A stretch of DNA of 64,000 nucleotides from Clostridia bacterium (GTDB taxonomy: Bacteria > Bacillota > Clostridia > UBA1381), in NCBI GenBank assembly GCA_900756545.1, contig CAAEKO010000003.1:1-64000 (forward strand). The letters are read 5' to 3'. The translations under genes and the position numbers were made by a program. Position 1 is the first letter of the stretch. Every line of letters starts with the position of its first letter. Shown in pieces: positions 1 through 7,883 of the stretch. Under the pieces are notes generated by a model, which searched no databases, was not told the DNA's origin, and was given only the letters and a program-made list of their open reading frames with translations.

Positions 1-77
1 AAACAGAGGCAGACAGTTTTGTTTTCGGAATGTGAAGATCAACGGGGGAGTTTTATAATTAGAAGGGAGAAATTACA

Positions 78-539
78 ATGTTAGAGATTGGAATGCAGGC
101 GCCTGAATTTGTGCTGCATGATAAAGAAGGTAATTTGGTCAGACTATCGGATTACCAGGGAAAAAAAGTCTGCGTTTATTTTTATCCCCGGGACAATACC
201 CCGGGATGCGCAAGGCAGGCACAGGCTTTTGCCAGTGCCTATGAGGAATATGCGGCTTTGGGAGTGCCGGTAATCGGGATCAGCAAAGACAGCGAAGCGT
301 CCCATCAGAAATTTGCAGATAAGTACGCACTGCCATTTGTCCTGCTGTCCGATCCGGAACTGGAGGCTATTCAGGCATACGGCGTCTGGCAGGAAAAGAA
401 GCTGTACGGCAAGGTTTCCATGGGTGTTGTCCGGACTACTTACCTGATTGATGAAAGCGGGATGGTAGAAAAAGTTTGGCCAAAGGCAAAGCCGGATATA
501 AATGCCGGTGAAGTATTAGCGTATTTGAAAGCTGAATGA
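78..539 (+). CDS. bcp: Thiol peroxidase of the BCP/PrxQ peroxiredoxin family
   Basis: Cytoplasmic peroxiredoxin of 153 residues that would reduce H2O2 and organic hydroperoxides using thiols. The thioredoxin-like core is recognisable from GMQAPEF at the N-terminus, the VYFYPRDNTPGC active-site loop with the peroxidatic Cys at residue 44, and the conserved RTTYLID strand. Length is normal for the family. The position five residues after Cys44, where many BCP proteins carry the resolving Cys, is Gln49, so this looks like a 1-Cys-type member; the only other Cys is Cys32. A good ribosome binding site (AGAAGGGAG) precedes the ATG. It lies just outside the AT-rich island and has the base composition of the housekeeping flanks. 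Confidence 0.93.
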   Translation: MLEIGMQAPEFVLHDKEGNLVRLSDYQGKKVCVYFYPRDNTPGCARQAQAFASAYEEYAALGVPVIGISKDSEASHQKFADKYALPFVLLSDPELEAIQAYGVWQEKKLYGKVSMGVVRTTYLIDESGMVEKVWPKAKPDINAGEVLAYLKAE

Positions 540-938
540 AAAGCTTCACGGCAGTTTCCATTAAAGTTGATAAAAACATGGATAGACATATTTATTCTCC
601 CTTTATGATTCATGAGATTAGTTTTTGCATTTCTTAATTAATTTATTCTGCGTATTTTTTCTGAACAGACCGGCGGGGCAATTTGGTTGAGATAAGGAGG
701 ATCGAACTCCTGCCCTCGTCATACCGGCTCAAGCCGGCTGCTTTTATTGGAAAATCTCATTTGTTGTGCCGTGAATCTTTGCGTTGACCTTATTACACCA
801 ATTCGGCTGATATGCCGATTCCTTTGTTATGATCGTGATAATTTTTTTGGATATTACAACAAGAGCTTGCTTTTTCTTTAACGGGTTATCTTCTCTCGTT
901 TTAAGATAGTATAGAATTGTCGCCTATAGAACTGTCGC
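540..938. other. Intergenic stretch left of the glycan island
   Basis: No convincing coding region in about 400 bases. It holds the tRNA-like element at 684-759 and a 9-bp inverted repeat (TTCACGGCA at 545-553, TGCCGTGAA at 767-775) that brackets that element. The rest is AT-rich and featureless to the eye. It marks the change from flank composition to the AT-rich island. Confidence 0.6.
684..759 (-). pseudogene. tRNA-like element, probably a degenerate tRNA
   Basis: Read on the minus strand this is exactly 76 nt and ends in an encoded CCA. The T arm is intact (AGGAG-TTCGATC-CTCCT) and the acceptor strands TGAGATT and TATCTCA pair at six of seven positions. A 5-bp anticodon-like stem (GCCGG/CCGGT) closes a 6-nt loop CTTGAG, one base short, in which TGA would be a Ser-type anticodon. 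No D arm can be drawn and the stretch between the anticodon-like stem and the T arm is too long for a class I tRNA. The 3' 37 nt resemble the tRNA-Ala at 28175-28250, but the T stems differ in a compensated way. Most likely a decayed or recombined tRNA gene; an unusual functional RNA is not excluded. Confidence 0.4.
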
Positions 939-968
939 TTGATTTGCTTTGAGCATTTATGGTATAAT
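939..968 (+). promoter_or_regulatory. Sigma-A-type promoter for the YesN/YesM genes
   Basis: TTGATT (939-944), an 18-bp spacer and TATAAT (963-968) lie about 35 bases before the regulator start. This is the only good promoter match upstream of the regulator-kinase pair. Confidence 0.6.
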
Positions 969-1003
969 AAAAAATAAAATTATAATCAAAGGGAGTGTTG
1001 TTC

Positions 1004-2362
1004 TTGCATAGTATAATCATTGTCGATGATGAGGTTTCAACGCATGAGTCCTTAAAGGATTATATAGAACAAGTAATTGGCGGGTTTAAGGTGATCGGAT
1101 GCTTTAAGAACGGCAGTGAAGCGATAGACTTTCTGAAGAACAATTCCGTGGATATTGTAATTACAGATATAAAAATGCCGAAGGTTTCTGGGCTTGAACT
1201 GGCAAAATACGTACATGAAAACATGCCCATGACAAAGGTTGTAATTGTCAGCGGTTATGGTGAGTTTGAGTATGCGCGACAGGCGATTGTGTATAACGTT
1301 TATCATTATCTGCTGAAGGCGATTGATTTGAGAGAGCTTTCAGAGGTGCTGAAAAAACTTGTACAAGAGCTTGAGATGGGGAAAAAGAAAATCGGGGAAT
1401 TTGATTATACTATTTTGCGGGAGGCTTTTTGCACGGATTTGATTGTCGGATGGCTGGAAGGGGAGGAAATTGAGGCGGAATATAGAAAATGCAATATGCC
1501 CTATCCTATGGACGCTGCAAAGATTGCGGCATTTAAATGTAGTATGCAGAACTATAAAGAGCAGCTTAATAATAAATGGAATTACGGTATAGATTCCTTC
1601 GATGATGCAATCAAGGGGACGTTACAAAGTGTAATTAATGAATATAACGGCGGTATTGTAATAGAAATTAACAAAAATACAGAAGAAATCATCTTTGCAG
1701 TCGTGACGGATTTTGCCATATCCGGCATTGAAAAGATTCTTGAAGAAAATCTTTTGGAAATTATGGGAATAAGGTGCGAAATTATAAAAATCATAGATTT
1801 TTGTGGGATTCGTGAACTTGGCAGTTCTGCCGGTATATTCAATGCAAATGAGCTTTATAAAATTATGATTTCATATATCAAGTTGTATGGAACAAAGCGC
1901 GCGAAAAAAATAATAAAACGTGTTATGATGCTGATGAATTATGAAGACCCACAAGGGAAGAAGCTAACGATCATCGATAATAATGGAAATATCTATGAGG
2001 ATGTAGTCTATAAAGTAATTGGAGCCAGGCAGAGCAAGGAAAAAATTATCGAAAGTGCAAAAGCCTATATTCACAGTAACTATATGAATGATATATCTTA
2101 TACAGATGTGGCTGATAAGTTGAATTTTAACAGTGTATATTTTTCAAGATATTTTAAACAACAGACCGGGATGACAATTCGGGATTATATACTTGAAATA
2201 AGAATGAGAAAAGCAATAGAATACTTAAATACGAATATGAAAATTTCTGAAATTTCTGAAAAGTGCAGCTATAAAAATATAAGAACCTTTCAGAGAATTT
2301 TTAAAAATTATACCGGGTATTCTCCGATAGAATATAAAAAACAAGTATTAAGGAAGATATGA
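1004..2362 (+). CDS. YesN-type response regulator with AraC DNA-binding domain
   Basis: Transcription factor of about 452 residues. The N-terminal receiver domain shows the acidic pair in IIIVDDE, the phospho-acceptor Asp in VITDIKMP (residue 55 from the chosen start) and a LLKAID segment near residue 104 carrying the conserved Lys. The C-terminal ~100 residues are an AraC/XylS double helix-turn-helix with typical SVYFSRYFKQQTGMT and GYSPIEYKK segments. A long unassigned linker joins them. The start is uncertain: GTG at 995 overlaps the ribosome binding site AAAGGGAG, so TTG at 1004 with about 8-nt spacing is preferred. It sits 26 bases upstream of its probable kinase partner and, by family precedent, would activate the sugar transporter and glycan genes that follow. 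Confidence 0.9.
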   Translation: MHSIIIVDDEVSTHESLKDYIEQVIGGFKVIGCFKNGSEAIDFLKNNSVDIVITDIKMPKVSGLELAKYVHENMPMTKVVIVSGYGEFEYARQAIVYNVYHYLLKAIDLRELSEVLKKLVQELEMGKKKIGEFDYTILREAFCTDLIVGWLEGEEIEAEYRKCNMPYPMDAAKIAAFKCSMQNYKEQLNNKWNYGIDSFDDAIKGTLQSVINEYNGGIVIEINKNTEEIIFAVVTDFAISGIEKILEENLLEIMGIRCEIIKIIDFCGIRELGSSAGIFNANELYKIMISYIKLYGTKRAKKIIKRVMMLMNYEDPQGKKLTIIDNNGNIYEDVVYKVIGARQSKEKIIESAKAYIHSNYMNDISYTDVADKLNFNSVYFSRYFKQQTGMTIRDYILEIRMRKAIEYLNTNMKISEISEKCSYKNIRTFQRIFKNYTGYSPIEYKKQVLRKI

Positions 2363-2388
2363 ACATATTTTAACAAAGGACTATTTTT

Positions 2389-4116
2389 ATGGAAATTTTC
2401 ATTAAAAATCTTTTTGAAAAGTATCGGTTCAACAGCATACTATTTGTGAATTTTTATCGGATTTTTTTCACAATGTTCGCAATATTATGTGTCAGCTGTA
2501 TTGTCATTTATAGTTCCCTGATGCGCATATCAAAAAATGAAATGCTACTGTACCATGAAACCAATGCAAAAAATATGATACAGACAACAGAGAGCGTAAT
2601 GAATGAAATGAAAAATCTAACGCTTAACATTGCAATTGACACCGATGTGCGCAATTATATTATGTCAGAACGTGTGGAAGAGTTTCTTCCTGGATATCAG
2701 AGCAAGCTTTATACGAAGCTTGCATCATACAAAAGTATGACACAGTATGTTTATTCGGTATATTTGTATAACGAAGCAATTGATCGGATTATTTCTCATC
2801 AGACAGAGAATATGGCAAATGCCTTTGCAGATAACAGCTGGCTGGAATTTTATAAAGAGCATGCTCATGATACAATGTATGTTGCACCCAATAAAGTAAT
2901 GGGCAACTATCCATATGTTTTGACCTACATCTCCTCTGTTGCGGGAAAGGGTTGTGTTGCAGTATCTGTCGATATTTATGAGATCGCAAAAAAGGCAAAC
3001 CGTGTATTTAATGGGAAATATAATCTATATATGGTTGATGAAAATAATATTATTTTGTATGCGAATGATGAAAATAAATTTATGACGGAATTGGACACAT
3101 CGCTTTATACGCAGATTGAAGAAAGCAGAGACGGTATATTTCATATGAAAGAAGATACCTATTATGGGTATTGCGTTGAAGAGGGCGATAAAAAAAATAT
3201 TATAACGGTGCAAATAAATGAGTATACCGATAAGGTTAGAATTACAAGATGGATGTTGATTTTTGCGATGGTTCTAACTTTTTTAATCGGTATGTTTATT
3301 GCAGGACGTCTCGCCCTGAATTCCTTTGAACCAATATCAAAGCTGACGCATTTTGTCGATGAACCCAATGCGAATGATTTGGCTGATGTATTCAAAAATA
3401 ATGAGGCAAAATATATTGCAATGAAGATACTTTCTTACATTGACAGCAACAGCGAATTAAAGCGGGAGTTGAACGCAAGACTGAACGAACATAATCAATT
3501 GAGTATGATGGCAATGCAGATGCAGATCAATCCACATTTTTTAAACAATTCATTAAACGTTATAGGATTAAAGCTTGCAAAGGAATTAGGAGCCGAAAAT
3601 AACACAACGGTCATGGTCACTTCGTTGGCGCGTTTAATTCAATATATTTTGAATTTTGATACAATTTTTGTGGATTTTAAGCAAGAGTTTTCATTTTTAA
3701 AAAACTATATAGAATTCTTGGATTATAGATATCAAGATCTGCATGTAACATGGGATATTGAGGCGGAGGTCTATCGATATAAGATTATCAGGGTGTGTTT
3801 ACAGCCATTTGTTGAAAATGCAGTATATCATGGGCTTGCAGCACTTGACGGTGAAAAGCATTTGAGAATATCTGCAAAGGTACGTGAAGACAAAATTATT
3901 ATAGCCATTGAGGATAATGGAATTGGAATGGATGCCGAAAAGCATTCTTCCGTTTTGCAGCAAATGAAAAGTGAGGAACTGCTATCAAGGCATATAGGAA
4001 TAAAGAATGTATATCGCCGATTGAAAATTGTCTATGGAGAACAAGCGGATATAAAAATCGATAGTGTGATTAATCAGTACACAAGCGTAACGATTATTAT
4101 CCCAACAGAATTATAA
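2389..4116 (+). CDS. YesM-type membrane sensor histidine kinase
   Basis: 575-residue sensor kinase. One transmembrane helix lies near residues 25-45 and a second near 288-310, with an extracellular sensing region between them; a short HAMP-like stretch follows. The His_kinase domain has the QINPHFLNN box with phospho-His 383, and the ATPase part shows FVENAVYHG (N box) and IEDNGIGMD (G box). This is the LytS/YesM class that pairs with AraC-type regulators and is commonly encoded beside CUT1-type oligosaccharide ABC transporters, as here. The ligand is presumably an oligosaccharide from the glycan the island processes, which is inference from context. Confidence 0.92.
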   Translation: MEIFIKNLFEKYRFNSILFVNFYRIFFTMFAILCVSCIVIYSSLMRISKNEMLLYHETNAKNMIQTTESVMNEMKNLTLNIAIDTDVRNYIMSERVEEFLPGYQSKLYTKLASYKSMTQYVYSVYLYNEAIDRIISHQTENMANAFADNSWLEFYKEHAHDTMYVAPNKVMGNYPYVLTYISSVAGKGCVAVSVDIYEIAKKANRVFNGKYNLYMVDENNIILYANDENKFMTELDTSLYTQIEESRDGIFHMKEDTYYGYCVEEGDKKNIITVQINEYTDKVRITRWMLIFAMVLTFLIGMFIAGRLALNSFEPISKLTHFVDEPNANDLADVFKNNEAKYIAMKILSYIDSNSELKRELNARLNEHNQLSMMAMQMQINPHFLNNSLNVIGLKLAKELGAENNTTVMVTSLARLIQYILNFDTIFVDFKQEFSFLKNYIEFLDYRYQDLHVTWDIEAEVYRYKIIRVCLQPFVENAVYHGLAALDGEKHLRISAKVREDKIIIAIEDNGIGMDAEKHSSVLQQMKSEELLSRHIGIKNVYRRLKIVYGEQADIKIDSVINQYTSVTIIIPTEL

Positions 4117-4158
4117 AAAAGTATATATTTGTCGCATAAAAAAGTAAAAGATTGTCAC

Positions 4159-4226
4159 TTGTGCACAAATCCCTTTTGATGTTATAATATTTATAGCTGA
4201 AATTATAAATGTTATTATCAAAAGGG
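4159..4226 (+). promoter_or_regulatory. Promoter of the transporter genes embedded in an inverted repeat
   Basis: TTGTGC (4159-4164), an 18-bp spacer and TATAAT (4183-4188) form a plausible sigma-A promoter. A perfect 10-bp inverted repeat, CCCTTTTGAT (4171-4180) and ATCAAAAGGG (4217-4226), brackets the -10 region. The right arm overlaps the ribosome binding site of the first permease. It could be an operator for the YesN-type regulator or, in read-through RNA from the kinase gene, a hairpin hiding the ribosome binding site. Confidence 0.55.
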
Positions 4227-4234
4227 GTTTTTTT

Positions 4235-5182
4235 ATGAAAATTGATTTTGAAAAGAAACTGCATATGAAACGGCGGAAAAACAGCGTTTTTAAAGAAAAC
4301 TTTGAGCTGTCGATGCTTGCCCTACCAGGTTTTTTACATATGCTAATTGTATGTTATCTGCCAATGGTTGGCGTAATTATTGCATTTAAACAATTTAACC
4401 CGCATCTGGGCATGTTTGCAAGTAAATGGGTGGGGCTTGACAATTTTAAATTTTTTTTTCAGTCGAATGATTTTGTGCGAATTATGCGGAACACATTGCT
4501 GTACGGCGCAGAGTTTTTGATTTTAGATAATCTTGCGGCTATAGCCATGGCAATAATTCTTTATAATATAACAAGCAGAAAGCTCCTGAAATTTTATCAG
4601 ACCGCAATTATTTTGCCGAAGTTTATGTCTGCGGTTTTAATTGCATTTATAGTATACGCACTTTTAAATCCGGTGTCAGGTATTATTAATCAAATAGCTC
4701 AATTATTCGGAAATGAGGGAAAAGATTGGTATGCTGAGCCGAATTACTGGCCGTTCATATTAACAGTGGTTCACCTGTGGCAGATAGTGGGTATGTCGTC
4801 GATTATATATTATGCCTGCCTTATGGGCATTGATGAAACATTATTTGAGGCAGCGAGAATAGACGGTGCAAACAAATGGCACGAAATAAAATATATAATA
4901 GTACCTGAGATTATGGGTTTATTATGTATACAGATTATACTCGGAGTCGGAAGCCTTGTAAACGGTGATTTCGGATTGTTTTATCAGACGCCTATGAATG
5001 TCGGTGTTCTTTATTCAACAACAGATATTATAAACACATATGTATTCAGAGCTTTACAAGAGGCAACGAACATGGGCAGAACAGCGGCGGTTGGTTTATT
5101 CCAGTCTGTTTCCGGTTTGATTCTTGTTGTGGCAAGCAATCTGATAGTTAAAAAAATCAGCCCTGATAAGAGCTTTTTCTAA
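4235..5182 (+). CDS. Carbohydrate ABC transporter permease, LplB/YtcP-partner type
   Basis: 315-residue inner-membrane permease of the CUT1 oligosaccharide importer class. After a basic cytoplasmic start it shows six predictable hydrophobic segments and the EAA loop EAARIDGANKWHEI that contacts the ATPase. The N-terminal PGFLHMLIVCYLPMVGVIIAFK segment is typical of LplB-like proteins paired with YesM/YesN systems. A strong ribosome binding site (AAAAGGGG) precedes the ATG. It forms the importer with the permease at 5323 and the lipoprotein at 6337. No ATP-binding subunit is in the window, so a shared MsmK-type ATPase elsewhere is inferred. Confidence 0.92.
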   Translation: MKIDFEKKLHMKRRKNSVFKENFELSMLALPGFLHMLIVCYLPMVGVIIAFKQFNPHLGMFASKWVGLDNFKFFFQSNDFVRIMRNTLLYGAEFLILDNLAAIAMAIILYNITSRKLLKFYQTAIILPKFMSAVLIAFIVYALLNPVSGIINQIAQLFGNEGKDWYAEPNYWPFILTVVHLWQIVGMSSIIYYACLMGIDETLFEAARIDGANKWHEIKYIIVPEIMGLLCIQIILGVGSLVNGDFGLFYQTPMNVGVLYSTTDIINTYVFRALQEATNMGRTAAVGLFQSVSGLILVVASNLIVKKISPDKSFF

Positions 5183-5322
5183 AAAGAAACATAAATGCAA
5201 TGTAGAAATAAGCGGAGCATTTTACTATTTTCGCTTGGATAGATAGGCGCCAAAGCTATAAAGTAATTTGATTGCTTTTTACACGTTATGAGCCGCTGCA
5301 AAGCTTCGGAATGGAGGATAAG

Positions 5323-6213
5323 ATGAAAAAAAAGAAAAAGATAAGCGGCGGGAAAATTATAATGCATACTTTTATGGTTTTACTGGTATGCACCTATATT
5401 TTACCGCTTGTGCTGATGATTTCGGTATCAATATCATCTGATAATGCAATATCAAATTTCGGCTATACAATTTTACCTAAGGAAATAAGTTTTGATGCAT
5501 ATCGCCAGGTTTTTGCAAATCCACATCAGATTTTGCAAAGCTATAAGGTGACGATTATGTTCTCGATTATTCAGACAATTCTTGCAATGCTTATACAGAG
5601 TCTGATGGCATATCCGTTATCGCGGCCGAATTATGTTTTTAAAGGATTTTTGCAAAAATATATATTGATTACGATGCTGTTTTCGGGAGGATTGGTACCG
5701 CATTATATATTATACACGCAGTATCTGCATTTAAATGACACCATATGGGTTTATATTATACCGGTTTTGTCAAGCGCATGGAATACAATTGTATTCAGAA
5801 CGTTCTTTCAGGGATTGCCGGCAGGTTTGGTTGAAGCCGCAAAAATTGACGGCGCAAGTGAATTAAAAATATTCTTCAGAATAATTCTGCCGTTGTCAAC
5901 ACCCGTTCTTGCATCTTTGGGATTTATAAATTTGATTGGAAAGTGGAATGACTGGAATACATCCCTTCTGTATATCAGAGAGCCGGATTTATATTCATTG
6001 CAGTTTTTGCTGCAAAGAATTTTGAGAGAAACCGAATATGTCAAGAACCTGCAGCAGACATCAGCTTCGGCACTGATCAATCAGAACAGTCTGCCGACAG
6101 AGTCAATGAAATATGCAATGGCTATTCTTGCCGCAGGACCTATGCTTGTTGTGTTCCCGTTCTTTCAGAAATATTTTGCAAAAGGATTGACGGTGGGAGC
6201 TGTGAAAGGATGA
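5323..6213 (+). CDS. Carbohydrate ABC transporter permease, YtcP/LplC type
   Basis: 296-residue second permease of the importer. The reading frame extends upstream to 5272, but GGAGG just before ATG 5323 and the basic MKKKKK start fix the initiation site. It has six hydrophobic segments and the EAA loop EAAKIDGASELKIFFRI. The C-terminus (PFFQKYFAKGLTVGAVKG) is the classic ending of this permease family. The 140-base gap after the first permease contains nothing recognisable. Substrate is inferred to be uronic-acid-containing oligosaccharides, from the downstream GH88 and heparinase-like genes. Confidence 0.92.
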   Translation: MKKKKKISGGKIIMHTFMVLLVCTYILPLVLMISVSISSDNAISNFGYTILPKEISFDAYRQVFANPHQILQSYKVTIMFSIIQTILAMLIQSLMAYPLSRPNYVFKGFLQKYILITMLFSGGLVPHYILYTQYLHLNDTIWVYIIPVLSSAWNTIVFRTFFQGLPAGLVEAAKIDGASELKIFFRIILPLSTPVLASLGFINLIGKWNDWNTSLLYIREPDLYSLQFLLQRILRETEYVKNLQQTSASALINQNSLPTESMKYAMAILAAGPMLVVFPFFQKYFAKGLTVGAVKG

Positions 6214-6265
6214 CAGAAGCTTTAAGCGCTGTGCAGATGAATGTTTAGCGCGGATGTATATTACA

Positions 6266-6294
6266 TTGTTCAACATTATTTAACATAATATAAA
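6266..6294 (+). promoter_or_regulatory. Possible promoter before the solute-binding protein gene
   Basis: TTGTTC (6266-6271), a 17-bp spacer and TATAAA (6289-6294) in a 123-base gap. The -10 match is moderate. A separate promoter would fit the common need for more binding protein than permease. Confidence 0.35.
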
Positions 6295-6336
6295 ATAAAA
6301 TCCATGAAGCAAATTCATGGTAGAAAGGATAGATTT

Positions 6337-7830
6337 ATGAAAAAAGAAAAAATTTTAGCCGGAGTGCTTGTAGCGGCGCTTGCAGCGTCGGCGCTTGCAG
6401 GCTGCGGAGAAAAGAAAGGTGGTCATGAGGACGAGCAGATTGTATTAAAATGGGTAATGTGCGGCCCGGGACGGCAGAAAGATTCCGAGGAGGTGTGGAC
6501 AGCGGTAAATGAGAAGATTAATGAAAAACTCCCCAATGTCAGAATTGATTTTGATGTTATTGCAAGTTCTGATTACAAGCAGCATGTAATGTTGATGCAG
6601 ACTGGAAAAGAAAAGCTTGATATTGTAAATACATATTCCCTGAACTTTATAGAAGAAGTTGAAAACGGGAGCTTTATTGATATCAGTGATTTGCTTGATG
6701 AATACGGCACGGGAATAAAAGAACAGCTGCCCGAATGGCTGTTTGATTATATGCGTGTGGGTGACGGTATTTACGGTGTTCCGTCATATCAGTCACTGGC
6801 AAATGAAAGATGCTTTGTTACGCAGAAGGAATATGCTGACAAATGGCTTGATGTTGAAGGACTTAAAAAGGAATTGTATTCAAGTGATTACGCTACGGAC
6901 GGTGCAGTCAAAATAATAGAAGACTATTTGCAGAAGCTTGACGAAAACGGAAAAATTTATTACGGCGCTTATCATTATAACGAATATCCAACAAAGGGCA
7001 CCGAACCAATAAAGGGAAATTTTATAGCAGATAACAATACGCATAAGGTTTATTATAAATTTGAATATGAGCCGATAAAGGAGCAATACAGAAGGCATGC
7101 CGAATGGTACAAAAAGGGTTGGATAAGAAAAGACGCACTGAGCTGTACCGATGAAGAAGAAAAGAAAGGATTAATGGAAGGTTATGTCTTATTTGACAAT
7201 GGATACAACCCGTGGGTTGCAGAGAATATTGGGAAGAACGGAGCAGAATTTATCGCTATCCCGTTTAGCGATAAATATTTCATTCCGTCAGTATCGTCAG
7301 CGGGAGGAAATGCTATTACAATAAGCTGTAAGTATCCGGACATTGCAATGCAGGTCTTGAACATTTTTCAAACTGACAAGGAGATATATAATCTTTTAAC
7401 ATATGGAATTGAGGGTAAGCACTATAAGAAGGTAGGTGAAAACAAAATAGAAACGCCTTACGGCGATCAGGGCACTTCAAATGACTCTTACGGAATCTAT
7501 AAATGGATAGTGGGAAATACACAGCTTGCATATTTAACACAAAATTCCCCGGATGAAGTACGAGACTTTGAGTTTAATGTGGTAAATAAATCGGAGTATC
7601 GTTCCGATTTGATAGGCTTTGTCCCTGTTCTTGATGAGGTTGCCGATAATATTGCACAGCTTGACGCAATAAAGGGTGAATATATGAAGACCTTGGCAAC
7701 GGGTGCGCTCGGTGATGACTGGGAAGCATATTACAACGAATGGATGGAAAAGGCAAACGCCGCAGGCTTGCAGAAGGTTAAGGATATTCTTCAGAAGCAG
7801 GTAGATGAATTTTTGACAAACAAACAATAA
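6337..7830 (+). CDS. Extracellular sugar-binding lipoprotein of the ABC importer
   Basis: 497-residue solute-binding protein. The lipoprotein signal peptide ends in the lipobox ALAGC with the lipidated Cys at residue 23, so it is anchored to the outer face of the membrane. The body has the bilobed family-1 sugar-binding architecture, with an early DVIASSDYKQHVMLMQTG segment and a DVVNTYSLNF-like lobe. ATG 6337 is chosen over an in-frame ATG at 6304 because GAAAGGAT precedes it and the signal peptide begins there. It would deliver oligosaccharides to the two upstream permeases. Confidence 0.9.
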   Translation: MKKEKILAGVLVAALAASALAGCGEKKGGHEDEQIVLKWVMCGPGRQKDSEEVWTAVNEKINEKLPNVRIDFDVIASSDYKQHVMLMQTGKEKLDIVNTYSLNFIEEVENGSFIDISDLLDEYGTGIKEQLPEWLFDYMRVGDGIYGVPSYQSLANERCFVTQKEYADKWLDVEGLKKELYSSDYATDGAVKIIEDYLQKLDENGKIYYGAYHYNEYPTKGTEPIKGNFIADNNTHKVYYKFEYEPIKEQYRRHAEWYKKGWIRKDALSCTDEEEKKGLMEGYVLFDNGYNPWVAENIGKNGAEFIAIPFSDKYFIPSVSSAGGNAITISCKYPDIAMQVLNIFQTDKEIYNLLTYGIEGKHYKKVGENKIETPYGDQGTSNDSYGIYKWIVGNTQLAYLTQNSPDEVRDFEFNVVNKSEYRSDLIGFVPVLDEVADNIAQLDAIKGEYMKTLATGALGDDWEAYYNEWMEKANAAGLQKVKDILQKQVDEFLTNKQ

Positions 7831-7883
7831 TATGATTACGGTTAAACGTAAGAATACGAATTGAAAAGAAAGGACGGATAATT

